Assembly (NCBI GenBank): GCA_028564675.1
Contig: JAOVVO010000474.1
Location: 1 to 64,000, forward strand
Direction: 5' to 3'
Origin: Onchocerca lupi
Lineage: Eukaryota > Nematoda > Chromadorea > Rhabditida > Onchocercidae
DNA: 64,000 nt
This document shows positions 49,918-63,599 of the stretch, piece by piece. The translations under genes and the position numbers were made by a program. How positions within the stretch are numbered: position 1 is the first letter of the stretch; each line of letters begins with the position of its first letter. The notes beneath the pieces are model-generated. The model searched no databases and was not told the DNA's origin. It was given only the letters and a program-made list of their open reading frames with translations.

Positions 49918-52900
49918 TTATTCATTCAACAGCATAGATACTGATGCTTTTGACGCTTTCAAAGCTTTGTATTCCAATGTTAAGCCAATGAAACCATGCC
50001 ACAAGCAAAATCCTATTAATAATGTGAGGAAAAATCGAAGTATTAATGTCTGAAATATATATATTTAAGTAAAAAATTATTTATTTGTTAATGCAATGGT
50101 GATAAAAAACAATAACATTAAAAAAAATGGATCCAGCAAGTTTATAATTAGGTTTTGATAATATTTTAAATTTTTCCTGAAATTTTTAAATGAAGTTTTG
50201 AAGTTCTCAGAAAACATGTCTTGAGCTGCTTCTTTTACATTTTCCTATATAATGTCATGACAACCGAATTTTGAAACAAACAATCTTCCAGTTTAACAAG
50301 TACAACAAAAAATATGAAAAAATAACTGCAAATTGAAAGACATATTCCCGTTAAAAGCTCTTTACATAAAAAATAATTCAAATGTAATATGAAAAAAAAA
50401 AAATGAAATATAGTCATAAACTAACCGCAGTTACAGTACCAGGAACATGCTGTTCAATTAAAAAAGTGGACAGAATTAATCCAACGAGGATAATGAAAAA
50501 GCTAAGGAAAATAAAACGATCCCGCCTAACACGAGTTATGCCTTCTTGTTGAATTTCGATAACTCTCTTCAGCAAATTTGGTTGAATTAACGATAGATTT
50601 TTGGTAATCTGCAGTAATCGAAAATCAGCATGCTCTTTTTTCATTTGAAATTTAAATATGTCATTTTAAAATTATTCAAAAATTAAAAACTAATTAAGAA
50701 TACATATCTGTGTATTCGTAATCGTAAATATAAAAATGAAAAAAAGTTTCTGAGCTTGAAAATTGCGAAAAATGGTTTTGCAAAAATATTGTTCCATATA
50801 ATCGGAGTCTTGCATAGCCAAGTGCCTTATATGTTTTAATAAGAGTATTAATACCAAGTAAATTCCCAGTCTCTTTTAATGTAAACAACAATGTATTAAA
50901 TAATGCACGGCATTTGGACGTATATCAAGTGAAGGTCATGATAATATTAAAACAGAAATAAATTAATACTTCGTCATACCACTCCGATATGTAAAATTCG
51001 GCGTAAACTCCGGCATGATCACTATAGCTGATTGATTTTTGATCATGGATTTGTTTCATCCTTATTTCACACAGCTTCAGTTCTATTTTACCTAAATGAG
51101 ATAGATGCATGTTTGTAGAGAGATTTTTACAAAAAAAATAGAAACTATTTGGAAAAATACGCCTTAAGCTGTAAGATTTTCGCAATTTCTTTTTGTCACA
51201 GTCACAAAATGAACATTCCGGGAAGACTAACAATAACATCAGAATTTGAACAATGGATAAAATATTAGAAAAAAGTAACTGTGGTTTTAGACAGGAAATT
51301 TTGATCACCATAAATAGATTTAAATACATCATTACTTATCAAACTAGAAACCATAACAATCAATGCAGTTTTGTTAACAGTAACAAGTTTATTTATTCCA
51401 TTAACTTAGAAATCTACGCTTCAGGATTCAGTAAATCTCCGGACAGCATTTCCTGCGTTGATGATTGGAATCATTTTTTACTAAGATGTTTGGAAATGTG
51501 CAATCGGTTGGCGAAAGGTTGAGTGAATAGGATGAACAAGGGTAACTTTGTAGATCAATTTGCTCAACTTCTGAATCATCGGTTATGTGAGTATGATAGT
51601 CCTTATTGTAGAGAACTGGACCTTTTTTGTTGATCAATGCTGTATTGCAGTTTTCGGTTTGTTATATCAGTTTACTGAGCATATTTTCTAGATTTAATAA
51701 TTTCGCTAAAATTTAGAAAGTTTTAATAACAAATACAAATAGTGTCCATGACTATTTTTTAACGCAAGTTCGACTTCGGCAAAAAGAACTTTCTATCTTA
51801 TCTAAATAATAATTCTTGCTGGTTACTGTCTATGGTTCATTTTTCATGACACCGCAATGCAACCAAAAAATTCCTTTTTTTTTTTTTTTTTTTGATCCAA
51901 TTTAAATTACTCAGTTTTGCTCATTGTCTAACGTTATTTGTATAATTCGAAATAAATATAAAATTACAAACATAAGCCATTAATTTAAAAAAAAAAATAA
52001 AGAGGAGAAATGAGCATTATCCAGTGGCCTACAACTATATACGAGATAAATATGTTTATTTAAGAATATGTTTTAATATCAAACAGCATTTTTCAATGAT
52101 GCAGATATCCAAATTTGATAACTATTTCAATATAGGTTGAAAGCAACGTGATTAAACTTACTTTTCCCACTCTTATACATAATATAATCCAAACGTTTTC
52201 CATAATTTTTCATATTTTTGAATCGCTGAGGAGTATAGCAATTATCAAATCTTCCGAAAGTGGCACCGCAATCATCGCAACTATTCTGAAACAAAAAAAT
52301 TTGGGAAATCTTCCTTTTCTTCAAAGAAGGATTCAGAGAATTAAAATTATGATAAAAAGATTAATGCTAATCTTATTCTACCCCTTTATTATAGCTCGAA
52401 TTCTCGTCTAGTTCTTAAATAATTCAATGATTTTAATCTTCATTAAAAATAAGCAATCACATTCGCATTGAGCAGTTAAATTTCTTACAGAACATGAAGT
52501 ATTTAAATATCCGTTTTAAATTAAGTCTTCTCTGAGTATGATGAAATTACTTCTATTCTGCAGTTAAAAGGGCTTTAAAAATAACCGGTTTTTGAATCCA
52601 AGCATCTTTGAGGTTTGCATTTTGCATGATTAAATCGTAGGCAAGGCAATCGGGTTCAATGTTAAAATCACCTGAAGAATAATGATCCATATATTTTAAT
52701 ATGGAATTATGAGCAGGAACAAAAACTGTAAAAAAGTACAATAATTACTTTTTGTTTCTCAATTTTTAATTAAGAAACACCATGCATATAAGGAAAAAAG
52801 GAATTATTCTGTCTTAAGAAAATTCAATTCTCATATTTGAAAGCTACGAAATTCAGAAAATCAATATAGTACGGAATACTGTGATTCTTATAAAAATTTT

Positions 52901-55236
52901 ATTTGTGAGATAGAAAAAAAAAAAAAAAAAAAAACAGACAGTTGGAAGCATCAATGTATAGCGCAATATAGAATTTTGGTTGCCAAAGGGCAATCATTCC
53001 GATATATAATTGGCAGGAAGAAAAAATTAAATTCAACAGTTTGATAACTGGGATAGGCAATCTTTTTCATAAACAACTGAACCTGTATCAGGAAATGGTT
53101 AGAATCTTCAAGATAAGTCGACTGTAGGAGAAAACAAACCAGCAAGAATCAAGGCATCGGCGGAATAACTTGTATGTTTGACAAATTGAGCCAGTTCAAA
53201 AGCTTGTGCAAGGCGATGAGGTAAATATAAATCTTTATTAGGATCATATTCAGCATGAAGCTATAAATTTGAATTCAAAAAAATATTTCATCTAATTTAT
53301 TTGAAAAAAATAAAATGAAAAATAAACATTTATCTGATGAAAAAACGAAGAAAAATTTATAAGGTTCAGATTTGAAAAATATTCGATGACACATGCAAAG
53401 AAAAAAACTGTGATTGTTTTGGTTTTTTAAAATAATTCCTGCTCTTGCTGAAAAGTTTTACTAGAGTATTATTAAAGCTTATAAGAAATCCAAAGAAAAA
53501 AAGTTAATAAGTTTGTGAAAAGATTAGAAAAACTTACATGAGCAGCATAAAAATTGATGCGATAGTGCTCAATTTCAATTTCCACTAAGCCTACACCTTT
53601 TCCACCAAACCAATCACCTCTGAAATCGAAAAATACTTTGACTTTAATTTGAAAAATTCGGAAAGGTTTAGGATTTGTAAGCAAGCTCGGATACATTGAA
53701 ATTATGACATCTTCGTAATTCTCGAACATCAAAAATATTTCCTAGCTGACTATTAACTTATTCCGATGAGCAAATATGAGTGGTTAAATCAAAAACGCGT
53801 GGCTCAAAAATCCCAAATTAACTATGAAAATATTGTTACAGACTAATCAGCAGAAATCTTTCGTCTAAATTCCTGACAGTTTAGTAGTTCTGTACATTGA
53901 ATAAACGGCTTGGGAATTTATATCGTTTTCTGCTTAGCATTCTCTGACGTGCAGTAGTAATGCCACTATCATAAGAAAATCTTATGAATTAAACGACAAA
54001 CTTTAACATTGTAAAATCTAGCTACCTGTGTATATGATGAGCAAACCCATTCAATGTGAAACGATGCATTAAAGTTGAAACAATCGGATAGCGACTGAAA
54101 ACGCAAATACCACTTCCAGTGAAACCACTACAATGAGAAATGAAGAGAATCAAAGTTTGTTGATAAATTTAAAATTTAATTTTCTAAAAATATCAAAGAT
54201 GCCAATAAATATTATTCCATTGCATATTTTGCTTGATAGATTTATATCAATGCCAACAATGGATTTGACGAATTCGAAAATTTTTTTTTTTATGTGGAAT
54301 GGATTTTAATTTAATTCTGTAACTTTTAAACGGCAACTGAATCTGAACTTTAGAAAAAAGATAATACCTATGAAAATAATAGCTGTAAACATATGTTTCC
54401 TTCAGTGTTTCTTGTAAGCGAAGAAAATCACGTTCTTTCCAAATCTAGAAAAATAAAATAAAGATTTTTTGGATTTTAATTAATTAAGATTTTGCGGAAA
54501 AATGTCACATATCAATATGTTACTAAAAATATGACTTGCAAAACTTTCAAAATACGATTCCAAGATCCAACTTTCTCCATTCAGAAATATTTCTGAGAAC
54601 AGGAAAATTCCATTTCAAATAGAATGAACTATTTAAATATAAAATTTAATAAAATATACTACGGATTAGAAACATACTTCTTCTAAGGCCACAATATCAT
54701 ATTCATTTTGTAGCAAAGCTTCTCCAATCTTCTTTATTCGAAGAGTATGATCACTGCTTCCAAATGGCCATGAAAAAGGTAAAGCCCTGAAAAGTAAAAC
54801 TTTTAGTATGGCACAGAAAGATATGCGCCGAATTATCAAAAATGCATAAACCAGTAATTTAATCAAGGAAAGTAACGTAAATATCCACTTATTTTAACAT
54901 TAGAAAAACTATGAAAATTGAAATTATATACAGTAATAGAGTTATTACTCCAAAGATTTGAAGAATTCAAAAAAATTTATTGCATGCACCTAGTAAATTC
55001 CGGAAAAATACTAGCATCCTATTTTCAGAAAAGTTAAATCGCTAAATCCTATTTTCAGAAAAGTATACAGAAATTTTATTTCAGAAGAATGGTACTTTTT
55101 GATGTGGAAAAATTCATTTCACAATTCAAATGATTCGCCAATTTCAATTACAAAAACTTTTCTATGTGTTTTTTTAAAAATTAAAAAAGATTAAATACCA
55201 GCAATTTAAGCTAACAACGCGCAATACCAGTGGCAT
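49918..55236 (-). CDS. Neutral sphingomyelinase, SMPD2 type
   Basis: Membrane-bound, Mg-dependent enzyme that hydrolyses sphingomyelin to ceramide and phosphocholine. Exons: 55199-55236, 54678-54786, about 54367-54447, 54022-54127, 53537-53621, 53147-53262, 52588-52673, 52166-52287, 50985-51092, possibly one in 50,700-50,900, 50428-50633 and 49918-50049. The endonuclease/exonuclease/phosphatase fold motifs are in order: LRVVSLNCW, ALEE (metal-binding Glu), GFTGSGICVFSRYPI, GDWFGGKGVGL, YAAH plus LHAEYD, GDFNIEPD (catalytic Asp/Asn), GKRLDYIMYK and YSDHAGVYAEF (catalytic Asp-His). Two C-terminal membrane segments follow (FIFLSFFIILVGLILSTFLI and LRFFLTLLIGFCLWHGFIGL), the SMPD2 arrangement. 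The linker between SDH and the first membrane segment is not resolved. An acceptor at 55287-55288 precedes the start. It lies 493 bases after RWDD4. Confidence 0.9.
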
Positions 55237-55729
55237 ATTTTCTGGGCGATAATGTAATAAATTTCGCCCGGTGACTTGAAATTTTACTGAAATGAACTAA
55301 GAAAAGAAATCTTTATAATAAAATAACAGCAATCGCAGTAAAATTCGCAACGGGACGATTGTTATCAATTTTCCAGTTTTTTAAATATCATAGCATCCAT
55401 TGTCAATCATTATATTATCTATTTAAATACATTGATTGGTTCAGTTGCATTGCGGATAAAATTTTGGCTGAAGAAGAGCAATGTAATTAAATGATTAATG
55501 ATGACAAATCACCAGCGAAACATTAATAAAGGACGAAAGAAAAAGTTATGACAATCACTCACTTTTTCTGTTATTCATGATCAAATATCTATAGAACATC
55601 GACAAAAACTTTGACAAAAGAATCAATCGATGCGAAAAAAAAAAATTTCAATTGGAGATAACATTAAAATTTCTCTTTATTAAAATAAAGAATATAAATT
55701 AATTGAGCACCAAAGTAGGAATTAAAAAA

Positions 55730-58343
55730 TTAGTCATTATCTCGCGTTTGTGAAAGATGTTTTATGATATCAACCCAATTCCAGCCACGTTCCTGCAAAC
55801 ATCATGAATGACTGCTTCAACTTGACTTGAACCTTTCATAAGAACAAAAAATGTCTTAGATTTGCTTCACATTTGATTCTCTTACAAATTGCAGTTTTTT
55901 ATTTTCGCAATGTTTACTCATTTCTTCATAAGATTTTTCTCCTCAAGACTCAATCTATCCTTTGGTACTAGAGTACTTAAGGAGAAGTTCTTGATAAAAG
56001 AAGAAATTTTGGACAATCCAAAAAATAACTGAATAAAAAATCCACCTTTTCACCAAACTTGCCAGCAACCGCATGATTCCACATTCGCCTCTTTTGAGCT
56101 TTAGTCATTCGCATTTTTTTAACTCCATCAGTGATTTCTTGAACTTCATCCTCTTTAGTTATCTCGCTACCACTATCATTCATTTCTTTGCGATTACCAG
56201 TTTTATAAATTTCCACCTAAAGTTTTAAAAAGGAAGCTAGTGTAATAAAAAATTATTTGAAATTGACCTGACTACGATCATATAATTTTTCTGCTTTCCC
56301 TTTTCAACTTCACAAGATATTTCCAGAATCAAAATGGAAATTATATGCCATGCAGAATATTACTTTTTAACAAAAACAAGCATCATAAAATTCGAGAACG
56401 GACATTAAAAATTACTCTATAATACCTGATCTTTGACTAAATCTTCGAAATTTTCCCGAATGTATTCAAAGAGTGTGAAAGTTACAGCCATCCCTACATG
56501 TCGCTTCGCTTCAGCTAACAGTCGTGCTTTGATGTCATTTTTTACCTGAAATCTAATGAATATAAAATGAAATTCGTCTCAAGATTTCTTGCTTCTTCTT
56601 CAGTTATCACTAAAAAGTAAAAAGTTAACACAGATTAGCAATTAGTAAGCATAAGCAAGAAAAAGAAAAAAAAAATGCACAGCACAAACCTTCCACAAAA
56701 TGTGTCGGTTATAGAAAACATCCAATGAAATATCAGGAACTGTTTTGGGATATGTGTCCGGCCAGGAGATTTCCAGAATAAATGACTTGCAATCACCATC
56801 TTGACCAAATTTATACTAAATCTGCATCATCAAATTCTTTTTCTGTTTTTTTTTTCCATTATAATAATTCAGTAGAATAAAAAACCATAAATTTTGGTCC
56901 CTTAGATTGATATAATTAAATTTCTCCTATTAAGAAAAAAATAATAAAACTAAATAAAATTAAAAAATTATAAATTCTGGTTCCTTAGAACATTATAATC
57001 AAATTTCTTCGCATTAGAAAAAAAAAATTAAAGACAGAAAGTAAACAAATGGAACAGTTAATCGGCTACATCGATGACATGAATGAATCACAATCATCAT
57101 TAAAAATGAATTACAGCCATCATTAAAATTTTAATACAATAAAACTAAGAAGAGGATGATAAGAAACTGATGGAAAAATTTTATACTCCCATTCGAATTA
57201 AACGAATTTATTGGGAAGGGTATGAATTCAATTGAAGAAGAGAGAAAAACGAAAAAAGTTTTTGTGAAATATCATTTTTCCTTAAAAATAAGCTCTAACC
57301 GGGGAAAAAATCTCCGCGGTATTTCCAAGATATATCTTTAATATAATTTAAAAACAAGATCTAATTAAGATAATTAAATGGATATAATTAATATTTCCGT
57401 TGACACACATAAAGAACGTATTGAATTGTAAAACGACAATAAATATTCACAATTAAATACAAATAAATAACATTATTAGCAATATAAATAGAGGCCACGA
57501 CATAAATTAAGCCGAAATTAGAAATTGATAGAATATACAATGTTCAAAGAAAAAACGACATGATTGCATTTAAATAAACGTGGTTTCTTTTTTCGTAAAA
57601 AATAAACCCCAATATTTTTAGGACAATAAAGAATTTAAGATGCAATATTATTTTTAGAAATATTCAATGTCAAGGAAAAGAAAATTCAATGTCAAAAAAA
57701 AAAACTTCAATGTTAAGGAAAAGAAATTTTTTTTTTCTTTTCAAACTTCTTTTCTTTTTCAGAATAATACAAAAGAAAAAAAATGATTTTAATGTCAAAA
57801 ATTTTTTCGAAAAAGAAAAAAAAACTCAGTAAAAAATTCTAATTATTGGTTCAGATCTTCGAAATGAATTCCGGTTATGAAGAGTTTCATTATATTGAAA
57901 AAAAAATTAGTGCCCCAATGACAGCATGAATGATAGCATTCAGTCAAAACTCGATGGAATTCACTGGAACGAATCATATTATTACACAAAAAATTATTCA
58001 TCAAACAACTATGATAAAGAAGCATTTTAAAACTAAAAAATACCTTTTTCGTATCTATACGAATTGTGACATTCATGATATAGAAAAAAAAAAGAATAAA
58101 AGCTATGAGCATATTTAAATGAATGTCTAAAATATACAAATGAATAACTAAATCTAAACTAAATAAACAAATAGTTAAAGTAAGTAAATAAGCAAAGAAT
58201 AATTTCAAAATATACTGATAATATGAAAAGAAATAAAAACAAACCTGGAATTTGTTATCACTGATTACAACGAAACGCTGGTCACCATCAAAGATTGACT
58301 GCAACACTTCTGATTCGATCTTTTGTTCCTCTATCGCATTCAT
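55730..58343 (-). CDS. rwdd4: RWD domain-containing protein 4
   Basis: Five exons: 58248-58343, about 56694-56821, 56428-56547, 56049-56217 and 55730-55793, about 190 residues, the usual RWDD4 length. The RWD domain spans residues 1-115: IESEVLQSIFDGDQRF, then FILEISWPDTYPKTVPDISL (the YPxxxP turn of RWD folds), ending FTLFEYIRENFEDL. After an acidic linker comes a basic helix MTKAQKRRMWNH and the conserved C-terminus ERGWNWVDIIKHLSQT. RWD domains mediate protein contacts; the family's precise role is poorly known. The start is directly preceded by ATG-TAC-TAA, a two-codon upstream frame whose stop abuts the real ATG; an acceptor lies at 58358-58359. Confidence 0.92.
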
Positions 58344-58359
58344 TTAGTACATTTTAACT

Positions 58360-59598
58360 AAAATTCATTTGAATAAGTCTATGATTTAATAAATACATGA
58401 AATTATTAAGAGAAAACATTTTCTTGTAATTATAATTCTTTATTATAAAATAATTTGTATAATTATTGTATAATGGAAAATTATAAAAGTATAATAATAA
58501 AGAATTATAATCTTTATATAATTCTTTATCATACAATAATGACTGAGAATCATGAAATTTTTTGATGAATTCTAAAAGCATAAATATAAAAAAAAAAGAC
58601 GAGAAGTGAAATCTATCCTTCACTTTTTATATTGAAGAAATTTATATGGTAAAGATCATGATAATATTATAAAAAACGGCATGAATTTTCATTTTGGATT
58701 CATTTCAAAATGCATATATTTCATATAAATTCGACTTACATAATCAATCAGTTTCATACTAACAATATCAGGGTTAAAATTTTCGAAAATATTTTGAATG
58801 ATCATGAGAGATTTGGATATAATTTTCTAAATTACGTGACCTATAAACATGCTAAATATTCCGAGAATTTTTAGTGGTACTTACATCGACCATTAGACAT
58901 TTAACCTTGTAAAATCATAGAATTAGATTACTTATGTGCTGCATATTCATTAAATAATTCCGAAAATGCCTGATAATATTATTCATCTTATTTATTAATT
59001 AAATTTTTGCATTAGCAAAATATTGTTAAAGTTCTGTCGATCGATAATAGATATCTTTTAATGTGAATGAGAAAAATGAGGAAAGTTTAAATGGATAACG
59101 TTTGAACAGAAGAAGACATGAAATGATAAGATTTACGTAAAATAACTGAAATAATGATTGAACAAAAATTAAATCTATAATGTCATGATGACAAAAAGCA
59201 AAAAATAGCAAAATATATGTGAATGAATTACACTACATCCTAATAAGGTCAAATATGCTCAAAACGAAAAGTACACCAGAAAAAAAAAAAAAAACTCGAT
59301 CAAGTGTAATGGATAATAATATTTCACAAAGTCTATACGGCCCTTGGTGTGAAATTTTGAGCGTGCAATTAACCATTTTGCCATTTATATGTTGAAATTT
59401 AATGGTTATTCTGACTATTCATGTCATTTCCGGTCTCGTGTGTGTTGCGTGGTTGCGGTTCTGTGTTCATATTTTGCTCAATTCTACAGATTCATTAATT
59501 TCAGTCAACTTTTTTGATTTCATCTATTATTGTCATCTCATGTCGATAGTTTAATTTAACATTTTATGCTTAATATAATTCAAGTTTTTACTGTTTTC
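58360..59598. promoter_or_regulatory. Divergent intergenic region between RWDD4 and COX6A
   Basis: About 1.2 kb between two genes transcribed away from each other, so it must contain both promoters. No specific motif is claimed. The segment 59,395-59,480 is less AT-rich (TTTCCGGTCTCGTGTGTG, GTTGCGG) and could be the COX6A promoter core. Confidence 0.45.
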
Positions 59599-59605
59599 AG
59601 CATTA

Positions 59606-60372
59606 ATGTCACCACTGTTATATCGATTGCTCTCCGTTACACGTTCACAATTAACTCGAACACGATTGAGTCCAACTACAGAAGCTCGAAAGTTTAACAC
59701 AAGTCACGTGCAACATGCCCAACCTACAACACGTAAGTTGTCATTGTCATTATTTTTGCTTTTCTAAACGTTGCTTGGAGTAACTTCGAATTTTTCCGAA
59801 GGAAATTGTAAAGTGATCTCAAACACTTAAATGTAACTTATATTTCATATTCTACCGCATTTGTTTGCCAAGCTCTTTTCAGTTCTAAGGTACTTATTAA
59901 CGATGCTAAAATCAAAAAAGTATAGTTTTAGTAAAGTGCAGTAAAAGATTACGTTGCAGACTACGACGAAGAAGCGGATGATCGCGATCGTTTCAAGTAT
60001 GACAAATATTACAATGCTGTAGTAATGTTTGGTTCGCCGGTGGTACTTGCAATTCTTTTTTATGTAACTTATTTAGGACATGAGATGGAGCAGCATTTCG
60101 ATCAAGAGAAATATATCCACTATCCATACCTAACTGTTCGCAATAAAGTCAGTTAAATTTTAATTGAATGCTAGATTGTCCTTTTCCTTTCTAAAAACTT
60201 TTTATTGCATACCGCTCGATTTTTCACTAATACTTAGGATTAGTTAATTAAAGATTTTTTATATTTTTAGCCGTTACCATGGGGTGATGGTAATCATGCT
60301 CTGTTCCACAATCCTGAGAAGAATTACGTGCCAGGTGTTGGTTTCGAGAAAAAGCAAGGAAAACACCATTGA
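59606..60372 (+). CDS. cox-6A: Cytochrome c oxidase subunit 6A, mitochondrial
   Basis: Nuclear-encoded regulatory subunit of respiratory complex IV. Three exons: 59606-59732, 59960-60147 and 60271-60372, totalling 417 bases (138 residues plus stop). Residues 1-40 form an Arg/Ser/Thr-rich presequence without acidic residues before Glu27 (LLYRLLSVTRSQLTRTRLSP). The membrane segment is VVMFGSPVVLAILFYVTYLG. The family signature follows as HYPYLTVRNK and, across the last intron, PLPWGDGNHALFHNPEKN. A TTTTCAG acceptor ends at 59600, 5 bases before ATG, typical of a trans-spliced start. It is the only well-supported plus-strand gene in the window. The C-terminus is extended by a basic GVGFEKKQGKHH. 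Confidence 0.95.
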
Positions 60373-63300
60373 TTTTGTTGATTACTTAAAAATGTACTTT
60401 ATGTATTTATTTCATATTCTCTGACTGGCGATCGGTTCGCTGATGTATTTCCTAAAATATTACAATTTTCTTACTGATAATTACTGCACAAAATATATTG
60501 ATTATGTTGTATTGCTTTTGGAAATTTGATGTCGTTTGAAATGAATCGTTTTGGACAATAAGTCCGCTGAGTAGATTACGTAAGGTAAAGAAAAGGAAGA
60601 GATTCAAAATCTGAGGAACTTTTTCAATATTTTTTCCTGATACATTTTAGATTTTATGATTTTTGGTAGAAGGATATAAACTTGAAATGAATGCAAAAAT
60701 CATTTTTAACAACATATTTTCCTGATGAACACAAGCATTATTTTGAACAGTCACTCTTCCTCAATAATTCTGCTGCCTTTTAGTTTCTCAATAGAAGTGT
60801 TTATTTGTGATTCATTTAGTTCTTCATTCACAGTTTGCGTAATATATAGCGACTTTCTCAATTTTTTTTTTTGTAAAGGAGCTTCTTCTTAATGAAGATT
60901 TCTCGATTTTATCAATTAGGATTTCATGTTATGTGATAAATGTGAATTGAACAAATCTACTGCTCTACACACTAGATTGGATTTGCGGCGAACCATTGAT
61001 TTTAGAATTATTAAATGCAAAAGTTCCTAGGAGTGATGCAACTATATTTTAGGAGCCGTTATGCACTCATCATCCAGAAGTGACATGCGGTACATTCTAT
61101 TCAGAAATGAGATTTTTGTCAATTGTGTAAGTGGGAATCCAAGGATTTCTTGTTTGAGTAACAACATTCCCAATTGTACGATATACTTCAACTTTCAGCT
61201 TTTTGCAACATATAGTTTGCTTAGCAAATATTTTCATACTGTAAGCTTGACTATTATGGAAAAAATGGATATAAAGATCAAAAGCTTAACAATTTACTTT
61301 CACCTTTCATTGTCCTAATTTATCAAATATTTTGCAAAAAACTTGGGGAAGATGTAAAGTAAGACTGCAATGGATCAACAACGATAGTTTCCCATTTACA
61401 AATTCAAACGCTGTCTTATCATTTTAATAAATTTAACAAGTCTTCGTCAACCAATTATTATTTAAATATTGATGAAATCGCATTAAATAATACAAACACA
61501 TATGATGCCGAGGAATAATGTGCGATATTATCATTGTCATATTTACTCTTCGTAATACGGGAATGATTGTTTGATGCGATAAATGAAAGCATTCTTCAAT
61601 ATTTTCTCCTGTAATACATTAATTCGTAAAGTCGTATAGTTCTAGCTTTGGAAATAATATTTATTTATCAAGCAAAAACTTTTATTTGGCCAGTTTCTCT
61701 GCTCATTTACTTTTAACATACTTGAATTTTTACTAAAACCTGGTAGGTAGACGGTAGCATTGAAGTATCTCTTATGCTTCTCTTTGTCTTATCCATTGTT
61801 TGATTGCTTTAAAAGCTAATCAAAAAATCAGGATCAAGTCTATGATAACTGAATTTTCAAGTTTTAAATTTAATATACAGATATAGATTTGAACGATAGT
61901 ATAAAATCTGCCTATCATGTCTATTATTTTGCACTATTCTTCCATTTAATTCATTACTGCTCATCTTACCATGATAGACATTACAGTCAATTATATTGAC
62001 ACTGAATACAATCTGAAGTAGTGCCAAATAGCAATGTTTGAAAATATTCTCACATTTAATCTTTAACAGCTATTTCAAGAGTCTCGGGATTGGTAAGAGA
62101 TGTATCGATTGCTCTTCTTCGTTTCGTTTTGCCAATCTGTTTCGAACATTTTTTGCAGATGGAGCGTTTGCAACCTTTTCTGCACCATTATATTCAACAG
62201 AATCATGTGATAATAATAAAAAGGCATTTGATTTTGCAAGTAGTATAATACCTCTTACGTTTATTATTTTGGTAATTTTACAGTATTTACGGTTCCTGAA
62301 AGGCATCATTGACTCTTCAGATCCTTGAATTATATTGAGATATGAAATTCATAAACATCGAGAAGAAGTGAAGCTTATCGTTCATTGTATTAATTCTTTT
62401 CTATTACATTTGAAATGATTAACTTACTAGGGGATTTCGATATATTTGTTAGAGAAAAAAAAAAAACAACAAATTCCTCTTCTAATGTTATCTCCTTATA
62501 AATATGCTAAATGTTCAAGTCTAACGGACAAGCGTAAAGTAGCGCATAAATGCAAGTTTCAAATCGCTCTTCTTCATTCCATTTCCATCATTTACAACAG
62601 TAATAAGATTACTGTTGTAAATGCTTTCTATTTTGATCGGTTTTTTTTTGAACTTCCTGTCCTACGTCTTGTCACATACCTTTTGCATCATTTCAATATC
62701 TCATTAGTAGATAACAAAGCACTTTTTTTTTCTTTTGCTTAAAGTATTAATAATATCCCAGTGAAATTATTTATATTTCCCTTATGATTTTTTCTTAACA
62801 CATTCTTTGAAACAACAAAATTGTTGCGCAGTTATTCCTAAAAATCAGAATGATTCGACAATTCGAATGATTCAGTTTATTTCATTTCATGAAATAAAAT
62901 AATAGATAATAGACTATTTTATATCAAACTTTTAAAAAAGCAATAAATTAACATTAATCTATTTATTGGGTTTTATTAATTTCATCAATGACACAAACGA
63001 TTTGTCCATATATGTTCAACTAAATTTTTGAACATTGTTATTATCATTATTGATTCCAAGTATCTATTCATCGATCAGTATGCTTCCATATAAACGCATT
63101 ACTAAGCATTTAATAGATATAAAAAAAAGAAATTCGGCAGAAAATCGAATGTTTTCAAGAGCAGACAGAATTCTCGATGCGAAAATTATGTATTGTTTAT
63201 CTGATGTTCGCCTTCAAATTAATATTCAACATTTATTATTCATTTGTTTAGCAAATTACTACTTATTACAAAGTTAATAAATTTAGGTTACAAACTTAAA

Positions 63301-63590
63301 TAAAACGGAATATCGAATATATTTAGTTATATGGTATGATATGTGTAACGAAATTTACCCATTGAAAATGCATATATACTAATTTCTAATTTTTATATAC
63401 TAATTTCTATATACTAATTAAGTTCGATTACAATTTTTTATCAAATCTAAAATATTCATTCAATCATCATTTATTTATAAATCTTACCAAAAAGTCTATT
63501 TCGGTCATTTAGAAAAATAATGGAAGAAAAATAAAATAAGGGTACATTCAGATTGTCTAATAAACTTCAATTGAAAAAAAAAAAATCTGA
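60373..63590. other. Intergenic region without supported genes
   Basis: Holds the 3' flank of COX6A and mostly random-looking AT-rich DNA. Two points stand out: an open frame at 62,100-62,328 that would encode a short membrane protein (SIIPLTFIILVILQYLRFL near the end), with no family resemblance, and a perfect small hairpin at 62,589-62,623. A short ATATACTAATTTCT repeat (three copies) lies at 63,373-63,418. Confidence 0.45.
62589..62623. repeat. Perfect hairpin, 16-bp stem and 3-base loop
   Basis: CATTTACAACAGTAAT, loop AAG, then ATTACTGTTGTAAATG. All 16 positions pair. It is not followed by a T run on the plus strand that would suggest a terminator; function unknown. Confidence 0.85.
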
Positions 63591-63599
63591 CTAAAAATT

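Noticed and set aside
58354..58623. 89-codon minus-strand frame upstream of RWDD4
   Set aside because: Tyr/Asn/Phe-rich AT-driven sequence interrupted from RWDD4 by a stop; more likely promoter or untranslated DNA.
61061..61318. 85-codon plus-strand frame as a gene
   Set aside because: Composition is random-looking and there is no splice context or similarity.
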